From an uncultured Gemella sp. (GTDB taxonomy: Bacteria; Bacillota; Bacilli; Staphylococcales; Gemellaceae), in the NCBI GenBank assembly GCA_927911745.1, contig CAKMQF010000005.1, positions 1-7,716 of the forward strand: 7,716 bases of DNA, given 5' to 3'. Of this stretch, positions 1-6,513 are shown piece after piece. A program made the position numbers and the translations under genes. Each line of letters begins with the position of its first letter. Position 1 is the stretch's first letter. The notes beneath the pieces were generated by a model, which saw only the letters and a program-made list of their open reading frames with translations, was not told the DNA's origin and searched no databases.

Positions 1-988
1 AATTATTAAAATAAATCCTGTAGAAATAAATGAACTTACAGATATACCCGTTTTAGGAAGTATTTTCAATTGTTTTTCATCTTTAATACTATTTGTTTCA
101 GGTAATTCATTATTTTCTTTTTCTTTATTTTCTATTTTTTCTGGAATTACTATTTTTGTTCTTTCTTCTAAATCCTTACTACCTAGTTTTATACGTTCTA
201 CTATAGTGAACTTACTGAAATGATTAATATTAAATTTCAACTCACCTTCATTATATCTACTGGCTATTTTTTCAAGATTATTTTCATCAGATATATGATA
301 AACTTCTAACTCAGTATTTTCTTTTTTCACAACTGCAACTGTTACGGTTCTCTCTATATTACTATCTACTTTTTTATAATCTTTCTCAAAATGAATCTCA
401 AATGTTTCAATGATTTTATAGTCGCTACCTAGTTTATTCTTGATAGTCTTGTTTAAATCATTATCATTTAATGGTTCCACAAACAATTTTTCTGCAGAAA
501 TACTATCTTTTTTAAAAGAGACCTTTATTTCACGGCCAGATATATTCGCAACTAATACATCATTTCTAGATTTCATTCTAGAAGCTGCCTCTAAAGAATT
601 AGGATCTAGGGTTTTTGATGGCTTTTCTGATGGTTTTTCTGTTGGCTTCTCAGATGGTTTTTCTGACGGTTTTTCTATTGACTTCTCGGATGGTTTTTCC
701 AACGGCTTTTCTGTTAGCTTCTCAGATGGCTTTCCCGACGGCTTTTCTACAGGTTTTGGAACTGGTTTCTCCTCTGATTTTATAGGTGGTTTTCTTATCG
801 GCTTTTCTATTACATTCTCTGGCGGAATTGGTTCAACATCTGGAATAACTCCTTTTTCATCTATTACAACCTTATTGTCAGACTCCATTTGAGCATTAAC
901 TATTCCAACTTTCATTGTGCCAATACCAATAATGATGCTTATTATTCCAGTTGATACTTTTCTTATAGAATATTTTTTTATTCTTCAC
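1..988 (-). CDS. YSIRK/LPXTG wall-anchored surface protein, partial, out of frame after the start codon
   Basis: The reading frame is open from about 984 to the window edge and encodes a cell-wall-anchored protein. With one A removed from the A7 run at 973-979, the GTG at 988-986 gives a 329-residue partial product. Its parts are MKNKK, then YSIRK (residues 6-10), a hydrophobic signal core to about residue 30 with likely cleavage after VNA (30-32), an acidic/proline linker, a period-4 Lys-Pro stalk (about 74-124), a mixed region (about 125-265) ending in HFSKFTIV, a charged spacer, LPKTG at 310-314, and the start of a membrane segment. The hydrophobic end and basic tail lie outside the window. 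As written, the GTG frame is closed by TAA at 898-896 after about 30 codons, and TGA at 987-985 blocks any upstream start in the YSIRK frame. Sortase A would link such a protein to peptidoglycan; adhesion is a guess. The exact family is not recognised. Confidence 0.85.
616..768 (-). repeat. 12-nt period coding repeat (KPSE-type stalk)
   Basis: About twelve full four-residue units plus a partial one run in the order [51 protein letters not shown]. Lysine holds the first position throughout, proline the second in all but two units, and glutamate usually the fourth. At DNA level this is a degenerate 12-bp tandem repeat with mixed synonymous codons. Such Pro/charged repeats commonly form extended stalks that lift a surface domain through the wall, and they can change length by recombination. 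Confidence 0.85.
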
Positions 989-994
989 TGCTTT

Positions 995-1000
995 CTCCTT
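995..1000 (-). promoter_or_regulatory. Ribosome binding site for the surface-protein gene
   Basis: AAGGAG lies 6 nt before the GTG at 988-986 on the minus strand. This strong, well-spaced site fixes GTG as the intended start, although that codon is out of frame with the YSIRK signal peptide by one base. No ATG, GTG or TTG exists between the in-frame TGA (987-985) and the YSIRK codons. Confidence 0.75.
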
Positions 1001-1018
1001 ATCTCAAATGATCTATGG

Positions 1019-1069
1019 GAGTGACTTAAAAATCGTAATTTCGAAGAAATCAATTTTCTTGAGTCACCC
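1019..1069 (-). other. Leader hairpin II upstream of the surface-protein gene
   Basis: On the minus-strand transcript an outer 8-bp stem (GGGTGACT with AGTCAC plus UC, including one G-U pair) encloses an inner ATTTC/GAAAT stem with a GAA or TTC loop at 1038-1050. It ends 30 nt before the GTG and has no U-tract after it, so it does not look like an intrinsic terminator. Its function is unknown. Confidence 0.45.
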
Positions 1070-1075
1070 TTACAA

Positions 1076-1128
1076 GTTTATTAGATATCTAAAAAGCTTT
1101 CATAAAGCGAACTTAGATATCAATAAAC
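1076..1128 (-). other. Leader hairpin I upstream of the surface-protein gene
   Basis: This long imperfect inverted repeat pairs GTTTATT (1076-1082) with AATAAAC (1122-1128), then GATATCTAA (1084-1092) with TTAGATATC (1113-1121). After a small internal loop, GCTTT (1096-1100) pairs with AAAGC (1104-1108) around CAT. The total is 21 bp with one bulged base. It lies inside the predicted 5' UTR of the surface-protein gene and lacks a following U-run. A role in mRNA stability or translation is possible but unproven. Confidence 0.5.
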
Positions 1129-1193
1129 CACTGCATTTTTGAGTTCTCATAAGAACTTTGTTAAATTTTAAGACTTTTGAGTCAATCTCTATC

Positions 1194-1222
1194 ATTATAA
1201 TACACATCAAAACATTCATCAA
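1194..1222 (-). promoter_or_regulatory. Promoter of the surface-protein gene
   Basis: On the minus strand a -35 box TTGATG (1222-1217) is separated by 17 bp from a perfect -10 box TATAAT (1199-1194). The predicted transcript start, near 1187, would give a leader of about 200 nt before the GTG. The promoter begins only about 9 bp beyond the T-tract of the gltS terminator, so the surface gene appears to be an independent transcription unit. Confidence 0.65.
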
Positions 1223-1230
1223 GCAATTTC

Positions 1231-1264
1231 AAAAAAAGGCTTGATTAAGACACTTAATCAAGCC
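1231..1264 (-). terminator. Intrinsic terminator of gltS
   Basis: A perfect 12-bp stem, GGCTTGATTAAG (1264-1253 on the minus strand) with its complement at 1249-1238, closes a 3-nt loop and is followed by seven T residues (1237-1231). It starts 10 nt after the gltS stop codon. This is a classic rho-independent terminator in the minus direction. Confidence 0.93.
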
Positions 1265-1274
1265 AAATTTTCTT

Positions 1275-2483
1275 CTATCTAGACAAGAACGAGAAGAATC
1301 CACTTATTATTGCTACATTAAAGAAGTCTATAAATAGCGCTCCTACTATAGGCATTACAAAAAATGCTATATGCGAGTGTTTATATTTATCGCAAACACT
1401 TTGCATATTTGCAATACCATTCGGCGTTGCTCCAAGTCCAAAACCTACATGTCCTGCAGATAATACTGCTGCATCATAATTTCTCCCCATAAATCTAAAT
1501 GTTACAAAGTAAATAAATACCCATGCTAAAAGCGCTTGTGCAAGTAATAATACTGCTAATTGACCTGCTACGTTACCTAGTTCCCATAATTTTAAACTAA
1601 TCATCGCCATTCCTAAGAATAAATTTAACGAAACATCTTCTAGTATATGTACTTCTTCATAGTGCAAATCAAACTTAGTTGTATTATCAGAAATATTTCT
1701 TAATACTGCTGCCACAATCATAGGCCCTATGTAGTTCGGAAAATTTAAAAATTGATTTAAAAATGTTGAAACATAACTACCAATAAACATTGATAATAAA
1801 ATTAAAAAGAATGCTTTGGCGAAATTCTCTCCATCAAGTTTTCTTACATCATTATTAAAAAGAAATTCATCATTTCTTACTTTTTCATTATCAACTTTCT
1901 CTGCAACAACCTCTAGTTTCTTACCTTTAATAAGTCTATTGGCTAATGGTCCACCTAGACTAGATCCTGCAATAAGTCCAAAAGTAGCTGCTGCGATAGC
2001 AACACTCTTTGCTCCAGTGTGGCCTAGTTCTTCTACTATGGGTGCCATTGCTGCCGCAGTACCATGTCCTCCTGTCATGGCAGTTGAACCAGTTAATAGA
2101 GCAATCAATGGATCTACACCAGTTAAATACCCGACCCCCACAGCCACAACATTTTGAAGTACTACTAACGTTACAGCCATAATAAGGAACATAACTACTT
2201 TTTTCCCACCAACTTTCAATAATCTCCAACTTGCATTGAAACCAATACTTGTGAAGAATAAAGTCATAAAGAAACTCTGTAACGTATTATCAAATTCAAA
2301 AATAACTAAATTAGTTTTCCTTAAAATTAAATTTATTATAGCAAATAGGAAACCTCCAACAACTGGAGAAGGAATACAATAAGTTTCAAAGAACTTAACC
2401 TTTTTCCTTAAGAATCTTCCTAGAATTAATATAATAACTGCCAATCCGACAGTTTGAATCATATCCATTTTAATATTAAACAT
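1275..2483 (-). CDS. gltS: Sodium/glutamate symporter (GltS, ESS family)
   Basis: This 402-residue multi-pass inner-membrane protein matches the GltS (ESS) family, which couples inward sodium movement to glutamate uptake. Two inverted halves are visible. The first has hydrophobic helices from residue 8, the FFTSIGF segment (76-82) and the glycine-rich motif TGGHGTA (137-143). A hydrophilic cytoplasmic linker spans about 183-222. The second half carries the matching motif GHVGFGLGATPNGIANM (344-360). The length is normal for the family (about 400). The ATG at 2483 is preceded by AAAGGATG at suitable spacing. The gene stands alone between an AT-rich promoter region and the strong terminator at 1231-1264. 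Selectivity for glutamate rather than a related dicarboxylate is inferred from family membership. A second short minus-strand frame inside it is a shadow. Confidence 0.95.
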   Translation of the reverse strand: MFNIKMDMIQTVGLAVIILILGRFLRKKVKFFETYCIPSPVVGGFLFAIINLILRKTNLVIFEFDNTLQSFFMTLFFTSIGFNASWRLLKVGGKKVVMFLIMAVTLVVLQNVVAVGVGYLTGVDPLIALLTGSTAMTGGHGTAAAMAPIVEELGHTGAKSVAIAAATFGLIAGSSLGGPLANRLIKGKKLEVVAEKVDNEKVRNDEFLFNNDVRKLDGENFAKAFFLILLSMFIGSYVSTFLNQFLNFPNYIGPMIVAAVLRNISDNTTKFDLHYEEVHILEDVSLNLFLGMAMISLKLWELGNVAGQLAVLLLAQALLAWVFIYFVTFRFMGRNYDAAVLSAGHVGFGLGATPNGIANMQSVCDKYKHSHIAFFVMPIVGALFIDFFNVAIISGFFSFLSR

Positions 2484-2659
2484 ACTATCATCCTTTCTTA
2501 CTTAATGTTGTTTTTAAACAGAATAATACTGTTTAGTATTAACTATTAATTACTATTATATTTTCAAATTACATAATTTAATATTACATTTAACTGATGT
2601 TTTTTTCAATATTATGTAAGATTTTATAACGCAATATAATAAATTTTACTAATTTAACG
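2484..2659 (-). promoter_or_regulatory. AT-rich upstream region of gltS with candidate promoter and small hairpin
   Basis: This spacer contains no supported gene. On the minus strand a perfect TATAAT lies at 2560-2555, but no convincing -35 box sits 16-18 bp before it; other TTGAAA-started arrangements are equally weak, so the promoter is not resolved. A perfect 7-bp inverted repeat, TAAACAG (2515-2521) with CTGTTTA (2529-2535) around a 7-nt loop, lies 32 bp before the gltS start. It could be an operator or a leader hairpin. Confidence 0.4.
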
Positions 2660-2693
2660 AATAAAGATGAACCTATAAAAGTTCATCTTTATT
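2660..2693 (-). terminator. Terminator hairpin after the NUDIX gene
   Basis: A perfect 13-bp stem, AATAAAGATGAAC with GTTCATCTTTATT, closes an 8-nt loop and begins 2 nt after the NUDIX stop codon. The U-rich character is mostly within the 3' arm, and the base run after it on the minus strand is not a pure T-tract, so efficiency is uncertain. The position at the end of the whiA-NUDIX unit supports a terminator role. Confidence 0.7.
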
Positions 2694-2695
2694 TA

Positions 2696-3307
2696 TTAAA
2701 AAATTGGTTTTAAAAATTCTGACCAAGTCTCATAATTTTCTTCTGCTTTGGCCTCTTCTCCTGTCATCCATTTTATAACAAGAGTATCATCTTCCTTAAC
2801 TTCTACACGTTGTTTATCTACTTTACACTCATAAACAACGCCTACATGGACTTGCCCAACTTCTGTCTTATCATCATTTATTAGACCAATAAAATGTAGG
2901 TTATTTAAAGCTTCTTCTTCTGAGACTCCAACTTCCTCATTTAATTCACGTGCGGCATTGATTTTTAACATTTCAAAAATTGTTTTTCCTTCAACTTCAT
3001 TCATATGTCCACCAATACCAACAGAGGCTTTCCCGTGCAATCTCGCTTCTCCTCCACCTACTAAACGTTTGTAAACTAGTACCTCACCTGTTACTTCGTC
3101 TTTTAGTAGAACATAACCAATCAATTGCTTATAGTTTGGATCTTCTTCCATATCACCACGACGTTTAACTTCATATGATTCAAATGTATCAATAATTTTC
3201 TTAGTTTTTTCATCATTTTTTTCTATAAATCCATAGAAATGATTTTCTTCATTATTAAATAATTCTTTTCTATTAACTACTAGTATTTGTTCATCCCACT
3301 TACTCAT
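2696..3307 (-). CDS. NUDIX hydrolase family protein
   Basis: This 203-residue soluble protein carries a NUDIX domain, which hydrolyses a nucleoside diphosphate linked to another group, using Mg2+ bound by the motif's glutamates. The motif is visible as GGHM (99-102), E112, then RELNEEVGV (120-128), with E121, E124 and E125 as the metal ligands. The spacing from E112 to R120 is canonical, but the leading glycine (107) is one residue closer to E112 than in the consensus. A beta strand (QLIGYVLLKD, 61-70) opens the core, and the N-terminal 50 residues may form an extension. The gene starts 18 nt after the whiA stop with a GAGGAAG site, so the two are probably cotranscribed. The substrate cannot be told from the sequence. 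Confidence 0.88.
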   Translation of the reverse strand: MSKWDEQILVVNRKELFNNEENHFYGFIEKNDEKTKKIIDTFESYEVKRRGDMEEDPNYKQLIGYVLLKDEVTGEVLVYKRLVGGGEARLHGKASVGIGGHMNEVEGKTIFEMLKINAARELNEEVGVSEEEALNNLHFIGLINDDKTEVGQVHVGVVYECKVDKQRVEVKEDDTLVIKWMTGEEAKAEENYETWSEFLKPIF

Positions 3308-3325
3308 TGTTCTTCCTCACTTCTT

Positions 3326-4276
3326 TTATTTTGCTTGATAAGTACCTTCTTTTAATTCCTTAGCTATCTTAGCAATTTTTCTAAATCTGTGATTTAAGCC
3401 AGATTTAGATAATTTCCCATCCTCAATCATCTCCGCTATTTCTTTTAGCGGATATTCCGGATACTTAAGTCTTGCTTCTGCAACAACTCTAAGTTTCTCA
3501 TCAATATTATCAAGTCCGATTCTTTCCTCTATTATGTTAATATCCTCAACCTGTTTTGCTGAAGCATTAACAGTTTTATTCATATTAGCCATATCACAAT
3601 TTTGCATTCTATTAACTGAGTTATTAATATCCCTAACAATTCTTTCATCTTCAAACTGGAATAAAGCTTGAAAAGCTCCAACTAAGTTAATAAACTCTGC
3701 TATTTTTTCAGATTCTTTAATATAAACTATAAAACCTTTTTTTCTTTCAAGACTTCTAGCATTCAATTTATAACTATTTAGAAGCTCATTTAATTCCTTA
3801 TTATGTTCTTCATAAGAAGAGAATATTTCCATATGATAACTAGAAGTACGAGGGTTATTAATAGATCCTCCTGCTAAAAATGCTCCACGTAGATAAGCTC
3901 TTTTTTTCTCATCTGTATCTATTAACTCATCTGCTATATCTATTCTCATTGTATAGTTATCATTTAGTATATATAAATCAGTTAAAATTTCTTTTACGTT
4001 TTGATCTAAACGACAAATGTATACATTATTTTTCTTCAATTTCAATTTCTTTCTAACAGAAATATTTACATGAACATCATAGAAAAACTTTATTAAAGAA
4101 AACATTCTTCTTGCTATAGACGCATTCTCTGTTTGAAAACTTAAACTTAACCTACCGTTTGATATATTTAATACACCATTCATCTTTATTAGGGCTGATA
4201 ACTCTGATAAGAATTCTCTATCTTTTGTTATTTCTATTAAAGTTAATTCTTTCTTCATATCTGAAGCATATGACAT
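3326..4276 (-). CDS. whiA: WhiA sporulation/cell-division regulator homologue
   Basis: WhiA proteins bind DNA and in Bacilli influence cell division and chromosome segregation; in actinomycetes they control sporulation genes. This 316-residue protein has the usual length and plan. The N-terminal half is a degenerate LAGLIDADG-homing-endonuclease-like fold, with the conserved AYLRGAFLAGGSINNP segment at 127-142. The conserved stretch NRMQNCDMANMNKTVNAS lies at 222-239, and a C-terminal helix-turn-helix spans about 276-303 (PLKEIAEMI, then LSKSGLNHRFRKI). The start ATG is preceded by a very strong AAGGAGG at ideal spacing. The usual Bacilli partners rapZ and yvcK are not upstream; an ECF transport operon is there instead, and a NUDIX gene follows. 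It probably starts a two-gene operon from the promoter at 4317-4345. Confidence 0.96.
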   Translation of the reverse strand: MSYASDMKKELTLIEITKDREFLSELSALIKMNGVLNISNGRLSLSFQTENASIARRMFSLIKFFYDVHVNISVRKKLKLKKNNVYICRLDQNVKEILTDLYILNDNYTMRIDIADELIDTDEKKRAYLRGAFLAGGSINNPRTSSYHMEIFSSYEEHNKELNELLNSYKLNARSLERKKGFIVYIKESEKIAEFINLVGAFQALFQFEDERIVRDINNSVNRMQNCDMANMNKTVNASAKQVEDINIIEERIGLDNIDEKLRVVAEARLKYPEYPLKEIAEMIEDGKLSKSGLNHRFRKIAKIAKELKEGTYQAK

Positions 4277-4316
4277 AATTTCCCTCCTTATTCTAATTAT
4301 TTTTTGTAACCTATAT

Positions 4317-4345
4317 ATTTTATCATGATACCTTCAATTTAACAA
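4317..4345 (-). promoter_or_regulatory. Candidate whiA promoter
   Basis: On the minus strand a -35-like TTGTTA (4345-4340) is followed after 17 bp by TAAAAT (4322-4317), preceded by TG one base upstream, giving an extended -10. It precedes the whiA start by about 40 bp. The -35 box overlaps the end of the inverted repeats at 4340-4391. Confidence 0.5.
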
Positions 4346-4391
4346 CTCATTTGAGTTAAGAAATGAGTTAATATACAATGTACATTAACTC
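4340..4391 (-). repeat. TTAACTCA/TGAGTTAA inverted repeats between the ABC ATPase gene and whiA
   Basis: Four arms of the same core occur in 52 bp. The first two form a stem of AATGAGTTAAT with ATTAACTCATT, extended by TACA/TGTA across one G-U pair. The last two form AACTCA-AA-TGAGTT. Arm two can also pair with arm four (ACTCATTT with AAATGAGT), so alternative folds are possible. The first hairpin may end the ECF operon, but no clear T-tract follows it. The second overlaps the whiA -35 box and could be an operator. Confidence 0.5.
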
Positions 4392-4421
4392 ATTAATTCT
4401 AATATTCTATTTTTATTTTCT

Positions 4422-5818
4422 TCATTGACTTCGATACGCTCTTTTTATGCCTTCCTTGTCAAAATAAAGAACCTCATCTGAAATCTGACATAAAAATTCA
4501 TAATCATGTGTAATAATAAATATTACAACATCATTCTTAGCAATTTCTTCAATCAAGCGACTTAGTTCAATCATATTAATATAATCTAAACCGCTAGTTG
4601 GTTCATCAAAGATTAGTACTTTTTTATTTGATAAAAGTGCAGAAGCAATAGCAACTCTTTGCTTTTCTCCACCAGAAAGAGTATTCGGGTGCCTATCTAA
4701 AAATTTTCTAATGTTTAATCTATCCACAACTTCATCAAATAACGATAAATTATCGCTACCTAACTTAATTTCTTTTTCTACCTGGTTAGTAAATAATTGA
4801 TAGTTAACATCTTGCATTACTTGAAATGCATTTCTAATTAATCCTTTTTTTATTTAAATCTTTTCCATTTAATATTACTTTATGCTTAGATTTATGAAGT
4901 CCACACAAAGCATTAGCAAATGTTGTTTTCCCACAACCATTATCACCAATAATAGTATAGATTTTCGAAGCTGCAAAACTTTCACTTTGGAGTTCAATTT
5001 TCCTATCATGAACTTTATATTCAAGTCTTTCGATATTTAAAAAGTCTTCTTTAAAAATTCTATTTTCTTTATTACCTAGCTCTACTTTAGATAAATCAAT
5101 TTGTCTAGTATGACAAGCTCTACTATCAAAATCTGATAGTTGTTCTTTAGTAACCTCATGGAGCAATTTACCATCTTTAATAATATACATTCTATCGATT
5201 AAATCTTTTAGATAATATATCCTATGTTCAGCAACAACTATAGTTTTACCTTTATTCTTCAATGTTTCGATTATTGATGAAATAAGCTGTATCGACTTCA
5301 AATCTAGGTTACTAGTTATCTCATCTAGAACATATACATCAGCATCTAACATCATACTAGCCATAAAAGCTAATTTTTGTTTTTCTCCGCCACTTAGTTC
5401 TAAGACATTTCTTTCTAACAGATATTCTGCAGAAAATTCTGATATTACTTCATCAATTCTACTTTGCATCTCTGATTTAGAATAACCATAATTTTCCATA
5501 CTAAAGGCAAGTTCACTCGTAGAATCAAGATTGAAAAACTGATTTTTTAGGATTTTGAAAAACACTTCCTACTACTTTTGAAAAATCTTTTAATTTGTCT
5601 CCGATATTAAGGTGAGCTACTTTTAATTCACCACTGTATCCACCATCAAAAAATTCTGGTGCTAATCCATTTAAAACTCGCAAAATGGAAGTTTTTCCAC
5701 AACCACTAGCACCAGTAAAAAGAATACATTCACCTTTTTTTATATTAAGTGATAAATCTTCAATATTTAATTTTTGCGATTCAATATATTTATAATTAAA
5801 ATTTTTAAATGTTATCAA
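4422..5818 (-). pseudogene. Tandem-domain ECF-type ABC ATPase, broken by two +1 frameshifts
   Basis: Deleting one A at each of two oligo-A runs restores a 464-residue cytoplasmic ATPase with two ABC domains, the energising subunit of an ECF transporter. Domain 1 has Walker A GASGCGKT (36-43), Q-loop VFQNP (86-90), signature LSGGEKQ (141-147), Walker B VYVLDE (161-166) and H-loop histidine 198. Domain 2 has Walker A GDNGCGKTT (291-299), signature LSGGEKQ (380-386), Walker B VLIFDE (400-405) and H437. As written it falls into three open pieces (5818-5525, 5565-4834, 4817-4422). The breaks are at A6 5548-5543, just after the first Q-loop, and A7 4851-4845, in domain 2 after its Walker A. All catalytic motifs survive, so the damage is recent, corrected in expression, or an assembly error. 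The start is TTG, its AGGTGA site overlapping the T-component stop. Confidence 0.88.
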
Positions 5819-5822
5819 TTTA

Positions 5823-6512
5823 TCACCTCATATACATAATATAACAAAAAGCACTTGCTACGACAACCATAGTTAAATAATCAATTTTATTGAACTTTAA
5901 TTCGATATAACTACTTGGTTTCTCTTCATTATCTATTCCTCTACATAAACAAGACACTGATAGCTCATTTGCTATATTGGTACTTATAATTACATAAGGA
6001 ACAAATACATATTCAAAGAATTTAATTGGATGAAGTAAGTAGTAACCTCTACTTACTCCAATTCCTTTCATTCGTAATGAATTCTTTATTAACTTATAAT
6101 CTGTAAGTAAAACAGGGAAGAATCTATATAATACTGCTAGCACTATAATCATTTTTTTCGGTAACTTTATACTTCTCAAGAAACAGATTAGTTCCGAAAC
6201 TTTCGAACTACTTACTAAAGCCATCCCTGCACATAATGGGAAATACAACGTCTTAAACATTAATGCAGTTAATAACAAGAAACTATCAATAACCTGTAAT
6301 GTAACTGTATGAGCAAAAAATACTTCGTATGCAGTAAAGAAAAGATATATACCAAAAAATCTACTCATTCTCTTAAAGTTAGAACTAATTCCTAAGTATA
6401 TTGAAAAGCATAGTGCTACTATAAGGTGAACAGGTATTGTCATCATTTTAAACATTAGTATATTAGCAATTACTAATATAAAAATCTTGGTTCTAATATC
6501 TAATCTTAACAT
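5823..6512 (-). CDS. ECF transporter T component (EcfT/CbiQ family)
   Basis: This 229-residue membrane protein is the transmembrane coupling subunit of an energy-coupling-factor importer. It links the ATPase to the substrate-binding S component. N-terminal hydrophobic helices cover about residues 8-24, 28-42, 52-67 and 75-100, and a last helix spans about 212-228. Between them lies the long cytoplasmic coupling region with the two family motifs near SLRMKG (145-150) and SCLCRG (187-192), which dock onto the ATPase grooves. The length is slightly short but usual for this family. The start codon follows the S-component stop by 1 nt, and the stop overlaps the ribosome binding site of the ATPase gene, so translation of the three genes is probably coupled. 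Sequence variation in EcfT is high; assignment rests on layout, motifs and context. Confidence 0.9.
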   Translation of the reverse strand: MLRLDIRTKIFILVIANILMFKMMTIPVHLIVALCFSIYLGISSNFKRMSRFFGIYLFFTAYEVFFAHTVTLQVIDSFLLLTALMFKTLYFPLCAGMALVSSSKVSELICFLRSIKLPKKMIIVLAVLYRFFPVLLTDYKLIKNSLRMKGIGVSRGYYLLHPIKFFEYVFVPYVIISTNIANELSVSCLCRGIDNEEKPSSYIELKFNKIDYLTMVVVASAFCYIMYMR

Positions 6513-6513
6513 T

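Noticed and set aside
616..768. 12-bp repeats considered as a CRISPR-like or regulatory repeat array.
   Set aside because: Units are contiguous with no spacers, vary at codon third positions and encode KPSE in frame.
440..892. A plus-strand open frame with GFSD-type repeats.
   Set aside because: It is the antisense of the Lys-Pro stalk of the surface protein; the minus strand has signal peptide, repeat and LPKTG, so the plus frame is a shadow.
979..981. ATA as an alternative start for the surface protein in the YSIRK frame.
   Set aside because: ATA is a very rare start, it lies too far from the AAGGAG site, and the GTG at 986-988 fits that site exactly.
989..1187. The surface-protein leader as a T-box or known riboswitch.
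   Set aside because: I found no T-box AGGGTGG-type core and no recognised riboswitch motif; only simple stems are visible.
1816..2229. A plus-strand frame (1816-2157) and a second minus-strand frame (1960-2229) within gltS.
   Set aside because: Both lie in the conserved GltS coding region in other frames, show no domain and have no ribosome binding site.
2581..2600. A T7 run and AT-rich DNA before gltS as a terminator for the NUDIX gene on the minus strand.
   Set aside because: The run reads as A on the minus strand and has no adjacent stem; the hairpin at 2660-2693 is the better candidate.
2980..3168. Plus-strand 62-codon frame.
   Set aside because: It is antisense to the NUDIX core and shows no recognisable product or start signal.
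4422..5818. Three ATPase pieces as separate small genes.
   Set aside because: The breaks fall inside conserved domains, each needs one A removed, and the joined product has two complete ABC domains of normal length.
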